The notes under the pieces are model-generated. The model made no database searches and was not told the origin of the DNA. It saw only the letters and a program-made list of their open reading frames with translations. 15,638 bases of DNA, from contig CBDTUS010000082.1 in NCBI GenBank assembly GCA_965363725.1, positions 1 to 15,638 on the forward strand, given 5' to 3'. The position numbers and the translations under genes were made by a program. Within the stretch, counting starts at the first letter, position 1. Each line of letters begins with the position of its first letter. Positions 14,510 to 15,638 of this stretch are shown here, in pieces. Source of the DNA: JAGLCY01 sp965363725 (GTDB lineage Bacteria > Krumholzibacteriota > Krumholzibacteriia > LZORAL124-64-63).

Positions 14510-15638
14510 TTGAAGCCCGCAACATCCGTCATCGGCCGGCTGCGCCGGCCATCGACCGGCGCCTGTCTTTCGGCCGCCCTGTTCGTGCTGGCGGTGACCC
14601 TGACAGGCCGTGTGTTCTGGGTTCCCATTCTGGCGGGTTTTGCCGCGGAGGAGCCTGGTTCCTACGCGCCCATCCCGGTCCAGCGGTGGAGTGCCGACCG
14701 GATCCGCTCCCTGCCCGACGGTCCCGAGCGGATCGAGCGGGAGTTGCGTCGTCAGGGGGAATATTCGCGCCGCTGGAACATCGTCCACGACCTGGTGGGC
14801 CATCAGCACCTGTCGTCCAAGAGCCGGGAACTCCTGCGCGGCCGGGGGCTCGGTGCGGCCTTGCTGGAAAAGAACGCCCAGGTTCCGTCGCCATTTTCCG
14901 CGGACAAGGCAGGGCAGGACACCCTGCGGGTGCTCATCATCCGGATCGGGTTCGAGACCAACCGCGACCCCCAACTGACCACCATCGATCCCAGCGGGGA
15001 TTTTGTCCTCGAGCCGCTGAGCGATCCTCTGCCCCTGGAAGTCGATCCGCCGCCCCGGAACAAGGCCTACTTCGAATCCCATCTCCAGGGGCTTTCCGAG
15101 TTCTACAAATTCATGTCCGGGGGCCGGTTGCACATCGAGGGCCAGGTGCTTCCCGAGGCCAGCGACGCCAGCTACAAGCTGAGCGACGTCGCCGACTACG
15201 GGCCCGGCGCCGGGAACTTCTGGGACCTGGGAAGCCTCGAGCGTCTGGTGCAGGACACGATCGTCAAGGCGGATCAGGAAACGCAGGCCGACGGCAGCGT
15301 GAACCTGGCGGACTACGACGACAACAGCCCGTTCACCTACATCATTTTCGTTCATGCGGGCAGCGACTGGCAGAGTGACATCAACGGTGATTCGCCCAAC
15401 GACATTCCCACCTTCTTCGTCACCCTGGGCGAGCCGATGAACCTGATCGGGACCAACGCCAGCGGAATGCCGGGGCAGTTGAGCGAATGCTCCATCATTC
15501 CCGAGACCACCAACCAGGACGGCTACCCCGGGAGCATCGCCGCGGCCTTCTACCACGAATTCGGCCATGCCCTGGGGCTGCCCGACGTCTACAGCACCTA
15601 TTCGGGGCTGCCTTCGGTGGGTATCTGGGATCTGATGG
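14510..15638 (+). CDS. Secreted M6 family (immune inhibitor A-like) metalloprotease, 3' end outside the window
   Basis: The 5' part (376 codons) of a zinc metalloprotease. From the TTG start, residues 1-45 give a strongly basic n-region (K2, R10, R12, R13) and a hydrophobic core (ALFVLAVTLTGRVFWVPILAGFAA), an export signal. DTLRVLIIRIGFETN (~143-157) opens the M6 domain, and AYFESHLQGLSEFY and SGGRLHIEGQV are familiar from M6 proteins of FCB-group bacteria. The metzincin-like zinc motif is HEFGHALGLPD, with H349, E350 and H353. VGIWDLM at the window edge is the conserved downstream GxWDxM turn. The rest of the catalytic domain and any C-terminal sorting domain lie outside the window. It follows the porV-like gene by 114 bp, so it may be T9SS cargo. 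The + strand ATG frame at 14494 overlapping it lacks homology and is not the gene. Confidence 0.92.
   Translation, partial: MKPATSVIGRLRRPSTGACLSAALFVLAVTLTGRVFWVPILAGFAAEEPGSYAPIPVQRWSADRIRSLPDGPERIERELRRQGEYSRRWNIVHDLVGHQHLSSKSRELLRGRGLGAALLEKNAQVPSPFSADKAGQDTLRVLIIRIGFETNRDPQLTTIDPSGDFVLEPLSDPLPLEVDPPPRNKAYFESHLQGLSEFYKFMSGGRLHIEGQVLPEASDASYKLSDVADYGPGAGNFWDLGSLERLVQDTIVKADQETQADGSVNLADYDDNSPFTYIIFVHAGSDWQSDINGDSPNDIPTFFVTLGEPMNLIGTNASGMPGQLSECSIIPETTNQDGYPGSIAAAFYHEFGHALGLPDVYSTYSGLPSVGIWDLM

Noticed and set aside
14494..15378. + strand ATG frame of 294 codons as the gene after porV
   Set aside because: It is Arg/Gly/Pro-rich with no motifs, while the frame starting at TTG 14510 carries a signal peptide and the M6 zinc motif and stays open to the window end.
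14480..15568. Antisense open frame of 362 codons opposite the M6 gene
   Set aside because: The sense strand carries the HEFGH and GxWDxM motifs; the antisense product has no recognisable feature.

Overview
The window is GC-rich bacterial DNA with eight protein-coding genes, all on the + strand. Every gap between genes is under 250 bases. I see no rRNA, tRNA, CRISPR array or insertion sequence. The content points to a Gram-negative member of the FCB (Fibrobacteres-Chlorobi-Bacteroidetes) superphylum: a PorU-like C25 peptidase next to a PorV-like outer-membrane barrel, a FlgD-like C-terminal sorting-type domain, and an M23 peptidase of the Bacteroidetes style. The high GC and the diverged PorU suggest a candidate phylum of the Eisenbacteria / Krumholzibacteriota / Latescibacterota kind rather than a classical Bacteroidetes. 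That placement is inference.

Layout. (1) 143-2026: exported M23 peptidase with intact zinc and catalytic residues and Ig-like tails. (2) 2202-8384: a housekeeping block of dnaE (replicative polymerase alpha subunit), an aldehyde dehydrogenase of the succinate-semialdehyde dehydrogenase type, and accA (acetyl-CoA carboxylase alpha). The dnaE-accA neighbourhood is well known from E. coli; here the dehydrogenase sits between them and accA has its own promoter candidate. (3) 8385-8626: a regulatory-looking gap with two promoter candidates, a terminator-like hairpin, a competing hairpin and a 9-bp direct repeat. (4) 8627-15638: a cell-envelope block with a small Trm112-type zinc protein, a 1492-residue PorU-like peptidase, a PorV-like barrel, and the 5' part of an M6 metalloprotease that runs off the window.

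How the genes relate. In the type IX secretion system (T9SS), PorV shuttles cargo to the cell-surface sortase PorU, and porU and porV are neighbours in Porphyromonas. The tandem here, followed by a secreted protease, looks like the attachment end of such a system. The core translocon genes (Sov/SprA, PorK-L-M-N) are not in view. The most unusual object is the PorU-like gene. Its first ~134 codons encode what looks like a complete small YdjM-type membrane protein, whose last transmembrane helix runs straight into a signal-peptidase-like site and then the peptidase. I did not find a wholly new multi-gene system. The fusion and the 8385-8626 leader are the best candidates for something undescribed.
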